A stretch of 64,000 nt of DNA from Hermetia illucens (GCF_905115235.1 NC_051850.1:25731010-25795009), one strand, 5' to 3'; numbered from the stretch's first letter, positions 45,165 through 56,380 are shown. Notes: generated from the sequence alone by a model not told the origin. Numbers and translations: made by a program.

Positions 45165-47955
45165 GGTAATATAGGTCCCAGGAAGAAACGTGGATTGGTA
45201 CTCACGATGGGGCATAAAACCTGGAAAACGCCTTCTCAACCAATACAAACAGCTCTATTACCAAACCCTATCTCCACCTCCACGTGTTGATCGCTGGGTG
45301 TTCATTCTTCATGAAAAACTACAGACGGAGAAGGATGGAGGCGAGTCTCCCGCGACTAAAAACGGGACAAATTGTACCAACTGGTCTTCCAGGTTAGAGG
45401 GTGGGATTGGGCTGACACGGAAAACCGATGTTACGAAGCCACGGAAGGAGCTTCGAACAGAATGGATTTTAAAACGAGGAACCCGGCAACGTCAACGGAA
45501 TAACGATTTGGGCATTTTTTCATGGAACGTGCGCTTCCTGTACAGACCAAATGCTGCTGAGCACCTAGCCAATACCCTCTCCCAATATAAGACTGATGTA
45601 ACAGCATTGCAAGTGATGCGCTGGACAGGGACCGGTTTCCTGGCGTAGAGTGACTACACCATATATTACATTGGCCATCCAGCAAACCATGTGCTCGGAG
45701 TTTCTTAGTCAGCCAAAAAATAAAACCTGTTGTTATCGGCTTTGATAATATAAGCGAGAGGCTATGCACTCTGCGTTTACGAGGCAAATTTAGAAATATA
45801 AGCTTCATTAATGTTCACGCCCTAGGTTGAAGAAGAATACATTCTACGAGACAGTTGAGCAGACCCCCAGAGCCTCTCCCAAGTATGATACCAAAATCAT
45901 ACTTGAAGATTTCAACAGTCAAGTAGGGACGGAGCCCGTATTCAGGCACTACGTCGACTCAAATAACTCACATAGGAATATCAACGATAACGGATTGCGG
46001 ATTATTCAGTTAGCAGTATCACACGAAATGGTTGTTGGAAGTACCTGGTTTTGGCGGAAAGCGCTCCACAAAAATACGTGGGCCTCTACAGACGGGACCA
46101 CTTTCAACCAAATTGACCACGTGCTGATTGAACGCCGCCACCTCTCTGTCTTGATAAATGTAAGAATATATAAGGGGGCCAATATAGGCTCGGATCACTA
46201 CCTCGTTGGTATAGTGCTCCGAGATCGATTTATAACACCACCTACAATCCCCTCTGAAAATCATATGAGGGTAAATGCTGAAGCCATACACAACACAGCC
46301 CTCCGTAATACCTATATGTCAAGTGGGAAATGAATGCGCAATAACCGCAGTTACAGATGTCCTGGAGATGATGCATTAACAAATGATCATCACAATTACC
46401 TGAAGAACGATACGGCCACAAATATATTTGGCCCAGCTACAGAAAAAGTCGGAGTGACTGGTTCACCGATGAATGTGAGCTAGCAACGGATAGAAGAATG
46501 CTGCATACCGAGTAATGTTGCATTTTCAAAGAACGCGGGCACGCACGAAAACTTACCACGATCTCCGTCGAGCGAAGAAGCGATTTCACAGCGATCTGTG
46601 AGTCGGAAAAGTACAGGCAGCAACCGCACCAGGCGCGGAAGTTTTACTAACAAGTCAGCAGGATGAAGCCCTACACACCTCGATGTTCAACTTGCCGATA
46701 CAAAGAGGGAAATCTGAATGGTCGTATTGGAGCGATGGGTTGAGTATTTTGATCAACTCCTCAACAACCAAAATATCGGCCAGTTGTAAGTGCCGCCCTC
46801 TAAAGACGACGGACGAATTCTGTCAATAACAAGCATAGAGAGACATTTCGTGCAATTTGCCGGCTTAAAAGCCAAAAGTCAACAGGAGCCGATAGAATTA
46901 CAGCCGAATTGTTTAAATATGGAGGCGATCAATTATACTAAAGCGGTTCATCAACTGATGCTCAAAGTATGGGACAGCGACTCATTGCCTGACGACTGGC
47001 ATCGGGGCGTTATCTGTCCCATGCATAAAGAGGGAGATATCACACAGTGCAGTAATTATAGAGGTATCACGTAGCAGAACACCATCTATAAGACATTCTC
47101 CGCTATCTTACTATGCCGGATAGCCCTATACGCCCAGAACATAATTGATCCATACCAAAGAGGCTTTACTCCAGGCAAATCAGCAACAGATCAGATTTTC
47201 CCACTGCGGCAAGCGATGGAAAAACTGTTGGAATATGGACATCAGTTGCATCATTTTTTCACCGACTTTAAAGTCGCCTGCGACAGCATAGCCTAGGTAA
47301 AACTGTACATATTCATGAGAGAATTCGGTATCTCAACGAAATTGATAAGTCTACTAGGTTGACCCTGACCAATGTGCGAACTTTGAGACTATTGATAATT
47401 TCGAACCTATGATCAAAAATCATAACTTATAGCAGCTGCGATGATGAGATCCGCGCGTTGTTGTTGGCAGCGAACAGAACCTATTTAAGTTTACAAAAAC
47501 TGTTCCGCTCGAAAAGTCTCACCATAAGGTCAAAGCTCTTACTGTACAAGACAATGATTTTGCCAGTCCTCATGGATTCCTCGGAGACTTGGGTTCCTAG
47601 CAAGAAGAATTGCGAACTCTTGGCCGGATTCGGCAGAAGAATCCTCCGAAGAATTTTTGGCCCCTACATGAGGGTCGACGATTCCGTAGCCTACATAACG
47701 ACGAAATCTATTAGCGATACCATGACCGTCTGGTTGTGGATAAAATCCAGTTCAATAGGTTATGGTGGGCGGGTCACTTAATCCGTATGTATGAGGATGA
47801 TCCCACTCGAAAAGTTTATATATAGGTCAGGACGCCAGACAGATTTTAGGGATATCGAATTGATGGACCTCGGCGCAAAACCGGGATGGCTGAAGTTCCT
47901 TATTTAGGCAGGCCTAGACCGGATACCGGTTGTTGCGCCGTTGATGATGATGATG
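45165..47955 (+). mobile_element. LINE A (RTE-like), both ends present, internally deleted
   Basis: The 5' end is CAAAGGGTAATATAGGTCCC (45165 on). A leader with PPRVDRWVFILHEKLQTEKD is followed by the endonuclease: GIFSWNVRFLYRPNAAEHLA (about 45508), KYDTKIILEDFNSQVGTEPV, then TWASTDGTTFNQIDHVLIER and GSDHYLVGIVL (catalytic SDH; 45880-46230). Then the RT start (SDSLPDDWHRGVICPMHKEG, 46976), GFTPGKSATDQIF and a motif A block HHFFTDFKVACDSIA. The catalytic YADD region is missing: the sequence jumps near 47382 to the YLGSK-equivalent block. The C-terminal extension (47458-47780) and the 3' end GTTGTTGCGCCGTTGATGATGATGAT complete it. Inactive. Confidence 0.85.
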
Positions 47956-48254
47956 GACTAATCCTCCAAAAAGAAGTCTGAGCTGAAACGGATTTCAAGT
48001 TACCACAAACGATAGCACGTAGATGCACTTGACGCACTCTATCCAACCAACGGGTAAATAAGAATCCCTTCTTTTTAAATAAGGTTCAATATTTTAGTAT
48101 CACGATAGTCACACCTTATGCTGTGCAAATGATAAGTCTATCGCAATGGAATAGTTTTCAAGTGCGGATATTAGTATCCATAACTGGACCATTATTATTA
48201 TTATTCCAAAAGGGCCGATCAGCTATCATATAGTCAACATTTAATATGTTCCCC

Positions 48255-49495
48255 AAATATCAATATTACTAGGTGTTAATTTTTCCGATGTTTTTTAATA
48301 AAGTCTGCACGACGAGAATGAAGTTGCTAATGGCAAGTGTTTAGGTTTTGCTAGTTCCAACTAAAAAATAATTTTTTTGCGGGTCTCTGCTTCTATCGGA
48401 AAATTAAGCAGAAATAAAATCGGCAACTGTTGCCCTTATTAATTTTCTGTAGTTGAAAACGTATTGTGGCTGAATTTAAAAGTGGTTTATGGTTAGGGCA
48501 CGGAAAAGGTCCTCCATTATTTATTTTATTTTTTATCCGCTACTTTCTGTAAGGTCGCATCTACTCCCTGTCGAACGCATGCAAACCTGCGTTATCACAG
48601 GTTGGTCTAGCGATAAGAACTTTCACGAAAGGTTTTTTCTCCGTTATTGCGTAATTTAGTCCAATCTGTTTGTTGTTTAAAAAGTGGTGCCTCAATAACT
48701 ACTGAGAAAAAAGGAGAAATTAAATGAATTCAGGTGACATGACCTCAAAATTCAGTACTGTTTGATAACTCTGCTCGCAGCTGACTATAGCACGTCACCC
48801 AGTCAGTTAGTTATTTCTTTAGTTTAGTTTTAAAGTAAATTTAGTAAAGTTTAAGAAAAATTAAATTCAATATATTTGTTTTATTCAGATATAAGTGGAT
48901 TTCAGTATTGACATGGTTTTTAAAGGAAGCAAGATCAGAAATTATGGACGAAAAAAGTTAAAGCTAATCCGGCGACTCACCCAATCGTAGTTAATCCGGA
49001 CACTCAAATTGTAGTCAATATACGATCACACCCACAATACAGCAATCAGTAAAACGTGCTTAATCACTAAAAAAAAAAGAAAACAAGCAAAGTCAGTTCT
49101 ATATTTAACATAGTCTGCATATATACATACACTTCACACCAATATTTAAATATTGGAATTTGTGTTGAAACACCCATATCGCTATCTTAAAATCAGGTTT
49201 CTGGCTTAAATCTTTCGTTCTCGTAATCAATGTTTTAAAATTATTGGTAGGGAACAAAAAATTTATTTATAATAGCTTGAGAAGCTTCAAAACCTGTATG
49301 GAATCTTGTAAAATCTGTTGAGAGTACTCTACGAATTTGTGATAATTCTTGAGGGAGTACTACGCATGCATTGCTTTGAGAAATGAAGAAAGGAAGGGTC
49401 TCCAAGTATACATTCTTAAATAGCAAGTAAGTGAGCAATGAGTGAAATTGAATAGTAATAATTAATTTTTTAGAAAAATTTTCGATTGAGGGTGA
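48255..49495 (+). repeat. Triplicated AT-rich unit, copy 1
   Basis: Non-coding unit of about 1.2 kb also found at 52025-55060 (interrupted by a LINE) and 55225-55985, all in the same orientation. Shared blocks in order: GCAAGTGTTTAGGTT; TCTATCGGAAAATTAAGCAG; AAAAGTGGTGCCTCAATAA; CTCTGCTCGCAGCTGACTAT; GTCAATATACGATCACACCC; the palindrome CAATATTTAAATATTG (49140-49155); GGTTTCTGGCTTAAATCTTT; CGAATTTGTGATAATTCTTG. No coding frame runs through it. Confidence 0.75.
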
Positions 49496-49517
49496 ATGGT
49501 TGGGGTGAAACTCCAGT

Positions 49518-49765
49518 CATCATCATCATCAACGGCGCAACACCCGGTATCCGGTCTAGGCCTGCCTAAATGAGGAACTTCAGCCATCCCGGTTTTGCGT
49601 CGAGATCTACCAATTCGATATCCCTCAAAGCTGTCTGGCGTCCGAACCTACACCATCGCTCCATCTTAGGCAGGGTCTGCCTCGTCTTCTTTTTCTACCA
49701 CAGATATTGCTCTTATAGATTTTCCGGGTGGGATCATCATCATCCATTCGAATTAAGTGTTACGG
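49518..49765 (-). mobile_element. LINE A (RTE-like) 3' fragment
   Basis: The element's 3' end in reverse: (CAT)n, CAACGGCGCAACACCCGGTA, then the coding block for the RKVYKGNIYGRKRRRGRP-like region (about 49680-49740). It ends at about 49765. Confidence 0.8.
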
Positions 49766-49769
49766 TGGC

Positions 49770-51057
49770 CGTAACCTATGTAATGACCGCGGCTGCGCTA
49801 CACGAGAGGAATCTCATTCGGTTCTTTCTTAATTAGTTTGCTTAAATAATGCATTTAATAATATGCAATTACCCTAATGTTCGCCGCAGAATGCACATTA
49901 TTGAATGCATTCAGGCGAATTAATCTTGACAGAGGCGAACGATTTGCCGCATCCGCCGGCGCATGCGCATGTTGCCGAAACATGAACTGAGAGAGTTCAA
50001 GGCAACGTAGCGGCAGGCGAAGCGGTGCTGGGAAAAAAGACGAGAGGGATGTGGGGTCTGTTTTGAACTGTTGGCGGGTGAATTGGGAGGACCGTTTTTT
50101 TTTGGCGGGAGATTGAGAAGAAAGTGAAAACAGTGAAATGAACAGTTGTACGTGACTTTTCTTTTCCCCAGGTGATTGAGGAATTGTTGAAGATGAAAGA
50201 AAAAAAAAATAAAAGAAAAGAAATTGAATTCGCGACGGGGAAACGGTTTAGTGGAGGAATTAAGGGGAAATTTTGAAGGGACGTGAACGGCACGAACCCT
50301 TTATCGTCTCTGTGACGCGGTTTAAATTAATATTAACTATAGAAAATTTTAACATTCGTGGAAATAAAGTGCTACATCAGAAAACAGCAGAAGAAAGGCG
50401 AAGAGGCGGCTCCAGTGGATGTGAAATTTTCGGGGAGGCTTACCCGCAGCGTGAAGGTGTCGCTGCGGGCGGATTTGGTAGAGTTGTTTTCACAGCATAT
50501 GCAAAAGCCAACGAACACGATAAGGTTTTCTTTTTTTTAGTTGAGCAAAAGAAAAATAAGAACGGAAGAAAAGCAACAAATGAACTAATCAACTATAAAT
50601 TATATTTTAGAATTTTCATAATGTAATGTTAGGAACTTTCTTTGTACCACAGAATCATCCTTCGAGTTCGGAATGACGACCTGCGTAAATTTTTTTTAGT
50701 TTTTAGTTTTTTTTTCTTTTTTCCTTTCTTTAATTTAATTTTATTTTTTCATTTTTTTTATTATATATTTATTTATTTGTTGTTTTTTTTGAATACGTAA
50801 TACAATATGAATTGTGTGTAATTCTTGCGTAGTTTGAGGACTTCCTCCCTTTCTTTTCCTCCTTGCTCCCGCAGAACCTGTACAAGGGACATCCTCAAAA
50901 ATAAAGATAAAATAGCCTGAGGGTGTCAAGGAAGAGTGGGAGCGTCAGAGGCAGCGCCTCATTCAAGATCTGAGGCGGAAGAGGCAATAATCGGGACTGT
51001 GATCCGTCGTGGATCTTCCCATCCTTAATCGCGGCACTCAGGTCCGGAGACTTACGA
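49770..51057. other. Unclassified interval with a short coding-like stretch
   Basis: Purine/T-rich and GC-richer patches. The frame from about 50343 to 50540 (+) reads KCYIRKQQKKGEEAAPVDVK, then FSGRLTRSVKVSLRADLVEL and FSQHMQKPTNTIRF before a stop. Its codon choice (GTG, CTG, GCG, GAG) looks protein-coding, unlike its surroundings. No upstream ATG in frame is well placed and no family is recognised. It may be an exon fragment or part of the transposon whose end is U2. Confidence 0.35.
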
Positions 51058-51425
51058 CTCCACGCGTGCGGTCGAGCCTTTTTTTTTATTTTTCTATTTT
51101 AGTTCGCGTGTTGGTTACTATTCGATAAGCCGTCGCGAATTCCCTAGTATTGTCCATTTTGGAATCCGGTGCGGACCCACGCATTGGAAAAGACACGTTG
51201 ATTTTGTAGTAATGAAGCGTGGGGGATCAAAGTGCTCACATTCCCCCCCTCCACATTCCCGAGCCTGGCTAGCACAGAGACGTGCAAGAACGTGTCGAGC
51301 GAGCACTTTGGTGGAGCTTCAATCTTTGCGGGCGGACCTTCACGGTCAACTTAGCCATTTTTTTTTTAGGTTTCTGGGATAGCCCTGCCCTCTAGGTCGT
51401 TGTCGGCCACTTAGGATGATCGCTC
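51058..51425 (+). repeat. U2 repeat, longest + copy
   Basis: CTCCACGCGTGCGGTCGAGCC, a T-rich stretch, a C-run (51244-51251), TTCCCGAGCCTGGCTAGCAC, GTGTCGAGCGAGCACTTTGG, GACCTTCACGGTCAACTTAG, a T-run and TTTCTGGGATAGCCCTGCCC. The same order is found reversed at 4005-4362 and, shortened, at 5378-5681. Confidence 0.7.
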
Positions 51426-51439
51426 TGATCATTCCACCC

Positions 51440-52018
51440 ATTTAATGGCATTACAGATTCGTTCTATTGCCTCGTAGAAGGTATCCTTCTCCGACTCTGC
51501 AGTCTCCTCTGTAGGGGAATAAACATTAATGAGGCTTATATTTCTGAATTTGTCTCACAAGCGCAGAGTGCATAGCCGTTCGCTTATGTTTTCAAAGCCG
51601 ATAACAGTAGGTTTCATTTCTTGGGTTACTAAGAATCCTACTCCACTCCACTCCCTATATTGGTACAGGGTATTCGCTAGCTGCTTGGCAGCTTCATCTC
51701 TGTGCAGGGAGTCGTTGTGTTATCCGTCTAGTCCGAAGCTCCTGTTGTGGCTTCATAACTTCGGTTTTCCGTGTAGAGTTGTCACCCCTTCCCATCCATG
51801 AACCTAGAGGACCAGTTAGTACAATTTTTCCCGTTTTTAGGCGCGGGAGACTCGCCTTCATACTCCTCAGTCTGCAGCGGTTACCACGTGGAGGTGGAGA
51901 TAGGGTTTGGTAGTAGAGCTGTTGGTGTTGATTCAGTAGGCGTTTCCCAGGTTTTATGCTCCATCGTTCGTACCAATCCACGTTTCGCCCTGGGACCTAT
52001 ACTACCCTTTGAACACAT
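51440..52018 (-). mobile_element. LINE A (RTE-like) 5' fragment, - strand
   Basis: Read leftwards from 52018: CAAAGGGTAGTATAGGTCCC (the 5' end shared with 12174 and 45165), leader (MDWYERWSIKPGKRLLNQHQ, QLYYQTLSPPPRG), then the endonuclease start and the INVYSPTEETAESEKDTF-like block (about 51540-51480). It stops in mid-endonuclease, so this is a 3'-truncated copy, unusual for a LINE and probably caused by later deletion. Confidence 0.8.
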
Positions 52019-52024
52019 ATGTTA

Positions 52025-52437
52025 ATATTTTATAGGTTTATCTAAAATAAAAACTGTTCAGTGACAAAGAAGAATGGCAGCAAGTGTTTAGGTTTGCCAG
52101 TTCTGACTAAAAAGTAAGTTTTTACTACAATAATGATTCACTTTATACATTAATACATAATTTGCATTTTGCAATTAGAGTGCTGCTAAGCAAGGACCTC
52201 AAGGACATGACAAGCGTTAAGATTCTACGCTGCGATGGATGAACACTCAAAACAGCGAAAAAGGGCGAGATAATAATGATCAAATATATCCAGTTCAGTG
52301 ATACACCTTCCCTTTTCTTGAATGGTTGGATGCCCGGAAGGTCATATTCACACATGTAAGCTTCCCGATTCAACGGAAAATATCTAAAATTTCGGAAACA
52401 TCTCCAGAAACAGATAGTTATTTGTTACTTATCCCAA
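52025..52437 (+). repeat. Triplicated AT-rich unit, copy 2, left part
   Basis: Carries GCAAGTGTTTAGGTTTGCC and ACTAAAAAGTAAGTTTTTAC, matching 48330-48375. The unit then breaks at the target-site duplication of the Jockey/CR1-like insertion and resumes at 54037. Confidence 0.6.
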
Positions 52438-54036
52438 ATGTGTCATTTATTTATTTATTTATTTATTTAATGAGGACAACACACAGAAAGCAAATTTCTT
52501 ATTACATATTGTCCTCAGAGGGAGGAGCATATTTTACGCTTAAAGCTAGAGAGGGACATAAAGTCAAAGGACCCAAGCTGTAGGGCATTGTAGGACCGGC
52601 AAAACCTCGGAATCGGAGAGTGAAAGTAAATCTCCAGCTCGGCGAAGGGTACATAAAAAATGTCCGCATTACGTGTGTTATGAGACGAGGCGATACGGAA
52701 AGTAATATCCGAGTTGGCGGAGCAGTCCATCAGACCATTGCAGAGTTCGAAAAGAGTACATATATCAAGGAAGATACGGCGTTGCTGTAGGGAGGGGAGA
52801 TTGAGGGTGCGGAGTCGTGACGGATAATCAACCCGTGGAAGGTTCTTTTTGTAAAAGAGGGGCCGGGTGAATTTGCGTTGTACAGCTTCAAGAGCGCGGC
52901 CGTCACGGATGCGGTAGGGGGACCAAACTACACAGCAATATTCAAGGGTGTTTCTGACAAGGGAATTGAAGAGTGTGAAGGTGGGCTGGATTGAGATAAA
53001 GTCGGAGGAGGAACGTAGGATAAAACCAGATATTTTAGAAGCTCTATTGATGATCTCAATGAATTGGGAATTGAAACGAAGTTTATTGTCGAATATTACA
53101 CCCAAGTCTTTGAAGGAGGTGATGATGGGGAGGGTTTAAGGGAATAACACATCCAGTGGCATTTGTTGACATTCAGTGTCAGCTTGTTGACTCAACACCA
53201 ACGGGCTAAATTATCAAGGTTGGATTGTAAGAGAGCACAGTCCAACGGAGACGAAACAGAGGCAAACAATTTAAGGTCGTCTGCGTAAAGTAAATACGGA
53301 CAGGTGAGGATGGAGGCGAGGTAATTGATAAAAAACAGGAAGAGTAGGGAGCCAAGTGTAGAGCCTTGGGGAACACCAGAGGAAGGAGAGAAGGAACCAG
53401 ACGAGTGACCATGAAAAGAAACTTTGCAGGAACGGTATGAGAGATAGGAGGAAAGCCAGGAGATGACTGAGAGAGGGAAGTCTAGCAATGAAAGTTTAAA
53501 GAGGAGAATGTGACGGTCAACCGTGTCAAAGGCTTTGGAGAAATCGGTATAAATAGCGTGTACGTCCTGGCGTGAAATCAAGCGTTTAGCAACAAAGTTG
53601 GTAAAGACCAGAAAATTTGAAGCCATTGATCTGTATTTCACGAAACCATGCTACTCTTTGACAATGAGGTGACCGAAGTGCGCGGTCAACCAGTCGTTGA
53701 CATGTCTTTCTAGGATTTTGGAGCAAGAGCAGAGAAGAGAAATGGGGCGGTAGTTCACAACAATGGAAGGGTCTCCGCTTTTGAGGATAGGAATGATAAG
53801 GGCCTCTTTCCGGAGACGGGGAAAGTAGCATTCATCTAGACTTTTGTTGTAGATTATATACAGAGGGAAGGAAATGTGTTTTCTACAGTTAAGGAGGAAA
53901 AGATTAGGAAGCCCATCGGGGCCAGGTCCGACATTGGGGTCAAGGTTACCAATGAGGAACTCAACCAAGGAAGGCGTAAGGAGAGGAATGGCTAGAGATT
54001 CGGAGGAGTCTTTAGTTATGAAAGGTCATGTGTCAT
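52438..54036 (-). mobile_element. Jockey/CR1-like LINE with target-site duplication
   Basis: The insertion 52447-54027 is flanked by ATGTGTCAT (52438-52446 and 54028-54036). Its 3' end in reverse is a (TTTA)n tract (52447-52470). Reading leftwards: GPGPDGLPNLFLLN and RPISLLCSCSKILERHVNDW (fingers, 53968-53651), then HAIYTDFSKAFDTVDRHILL (motif A), SSGVPQGSTLGSLLFLFFIN (motif B), LLYADDLKLFASV (catalytic YADD; 53641-53192), then the thumb and C-terminus (53105-52515, RNTLEYCCVVWSPYRIRDG, ALEAVQRKFTR). Each motif is intact, with only about two frame breaks. 5'-truncated: no endonuclease or ORF1. Jockey-superfamily assignment is by resemblance. Confidence 0.88.
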
Positions 54037-55060
54037 GATTTGTATGCAAGTTGTCAGGCAGCATTCCGGTTCTATTGGAAGTTTAAGCAAAATTCAATTT
54101 GATAGCCGTTTCCCATGGTAACAATTCTAATAATAATAATCCATCTGTTTTCGTTTTAAAAGTGGTGCGTCAATAATAATTGAGATAGAAGGAGGATTTG
54201 AATGACTGTCAAAATTGAAAACAATTTGGAAACCCTGCTCGCAGTTGACTATAGTACGGCAACGAGTTAGTTAGTACTGAAACGTTTTAAAGCAAATTTG
54301 CTAAAGGTTAAAAAGAATTCATAATATTTCTTTTATTCGTATTTAACTGAATTCCAGAACTTTATTGACTTGGTCGAAATACTTCGGACTTAAATTAAAA
54401 TAAATATACTTAAATAAAATTCCAAACTTAGTTAATTTGTCAAAGAAAAATCAACGCTAATCCGGACTCACTCAATCAAAACTAATCCGCAGGCTCAAAC
54501 TGTACCCAATATACGATCACACCCACAATGCAACAAAGAGCAAAACACGCTTAACAGCCAAAAAAAATTAAATCGAAAGCTAAGACCAAACTTAACATAG
54601 TCTGCTTTATGCATACACCTCGCATCAATATTTAAATATTGGAATTCGAGTTGGAATACCCACATCACAACTTTCAAAACCAGGTTTCTGGCTCAAATCT
54701 TTCGTTCTCGTAATTAATGTTTAAAAGTTATTGGCAGGAAGCGTAAGATTTATTTATAAAATTTTGGTAAACTTCAAAACATGTATTTTATTTAACTGAA
54801 TGAAAATCAACTGGAATCTTGTAAGAGGATCCTGCGAATTTGTGATAGTCCTTAATGCAGCACTATGCATGCAACAATTTGCGGGCCACTTAGTTGTTGG
54901 GGTTTGGTCTTCTGGAAATACTTTCGCATAATCAACTTATTATATTTAATTCAGTAGCGACATTGACTACACATGCTCAAATAACAAGCATGCAAGGAGT
55001 CAAATTGAATAATAATAACTACATATTCTTTGTAATGATTCGTTCTCGACTTTCCTCCAA
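54037..55060 (+). repeat. Triplicated AT-rich unit, copy 2, right part
   Basis: Continues copy 2 after the LINE: TTCTATTGGAAGTTTAAGCA, AAAAGTGGTGCGTCAATAA, CCTGCTCGCAGTTGACTATA, CAATATACGATCACACCCAC, the palindrome CAATATTTAAATATTG (54626-54641), GGTTTCTGGCTCAAATCTTT and GCGAATTTGTGATAGTCCTT. Same order as copy 1. Confidence 0.75.
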
Positions 55061-55224
55061 TGTTGATGGTAAATAGCTGAAATAAACATCTCATTAGCTA
55101 AAGAGATCAATGATGAAATTATGATGAATACATATTATAATGTCAATTAATTTTTTGCAAATTCATTTGGGCATACCTTGAAAAAATATTCTCATCTTCA
55201 ACATGGGTTGCCTTCGAATCCCTA

Positions 55225-55985
55225 TTTGCTTGCCACGCCCTTTTAGTTGGTTAAAAGTTCAATAAAAATTCAAAGAAAATTAAGCAACGAATGACGGAAT
55301 GGAATTATTCGTTAAATCTTCAAAAAATGAAAGCCGGGTTTGATTCAGTGAAGAATGAACAACATCAGAATATAGTAGTATAGCTAATAACCACAATAAT
55401 CGTTTCTTGAAAAAAGTAAATTTAAAATGTAACTTTATTCAGATTTAACCGGATTTCAGAGAATGATTTTCTCACTATATTGGTTTTGTGCAAATACTCC
55501 AGATTTTATATCAAAGAAGTTGATAAATATTATTTAGAAAACGCCCCCAATTTGGAACTCACAGGTGAAAACAAGCAAAACCAACCAAGGCATTAGAACT
55601 GTAGTCAATATGCGATTACAGCCACAAAATAGCCAGCAAAGCGCTTAATGATGAAGAAAAGAAATCAAAAGTTAATTTCAAATTTAATATAGTCTTCTTT
55701 CATAGATATCATTCACATAGGTATTTAAATACTGGAATTCGTGCTAAAACAACCATATTATCACTACTAAAATCGGGTTTCTGGCTTAAATCTTTTGTTC
55801 TGGTATCAAATATTTTTGACTAATTGGTAAGAAAAGCAAAATTCATTATAAATTATCACTTGAGAGGCATGCAAACTTGTATTCTAGCTGATTAAGTTGA
55901 GGATAAACTGGAATTATTTCTCCGCTTGTTGCACATTATAGGATTTTCTGTTAATCTTCTGACAATATGCATGTTTGTTATTCTT
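55225..55985 (+). repeat. Triplicated AT-rich unit, copy 3, shorter
   Basis: Shares the second half of the unit: TATTCAGATTTAACCGGATTTC, GTCAATATGCGATTACAGCC, the palindrome variant GTATTTAAATAC (55721-55732), GGTTTCTGGCTTAAATCTTT and ATATGCATG near the end. More diverged than copies 1 and 2 from each other. Confidence 0.65.
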
Positions 55986-56380
55986 CTATATCAGCTAATA
56001 TCATTGAAGCTAATATGACACGCGTATCTATAATTCCTTACCACAGCTGAAGTATTTGGACACGCTGTGTTTATTGTATGCCTACTCAGCCACATTTAAT
56101 GGCACATCTGTTTTAAGCGTCAAGCTTACACAAAATTAGATTGATTCTCTTAGCCAATTATTTGCAAACAACCAGTTATGTAATCCTATTTCACATCCAA
56201 AATAGCATACTTCTGTTCGATACTTAAATGATCAACAGACGTATCTGAATAGAACTCCTAATTTGAAAATATATTTATTTGCGTCAGAGTTGCACGTTTT
56301 CGCTATCTGCTATTAATATGGTCAAAGCTTAATTGCTGATCGAGTTTTTCGGGATGCTTTAGTTACAGATTTTGCTGGTT

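Noticed and set aside
49997-50293. Opposite-strand ORF of 98 codons rich in Phe/Ser/Pro
   Set aside because: Also the complement of a purine-rich stretch; no motif or start context.
48255-55985. Triplicated AT-rich unit as a tandem satellite or an LTR pair
   Set aside because: Copies are of unequal length, far apart and separated by unrelated elements; no TG...CA ends or coding interior typical of LTR elements.
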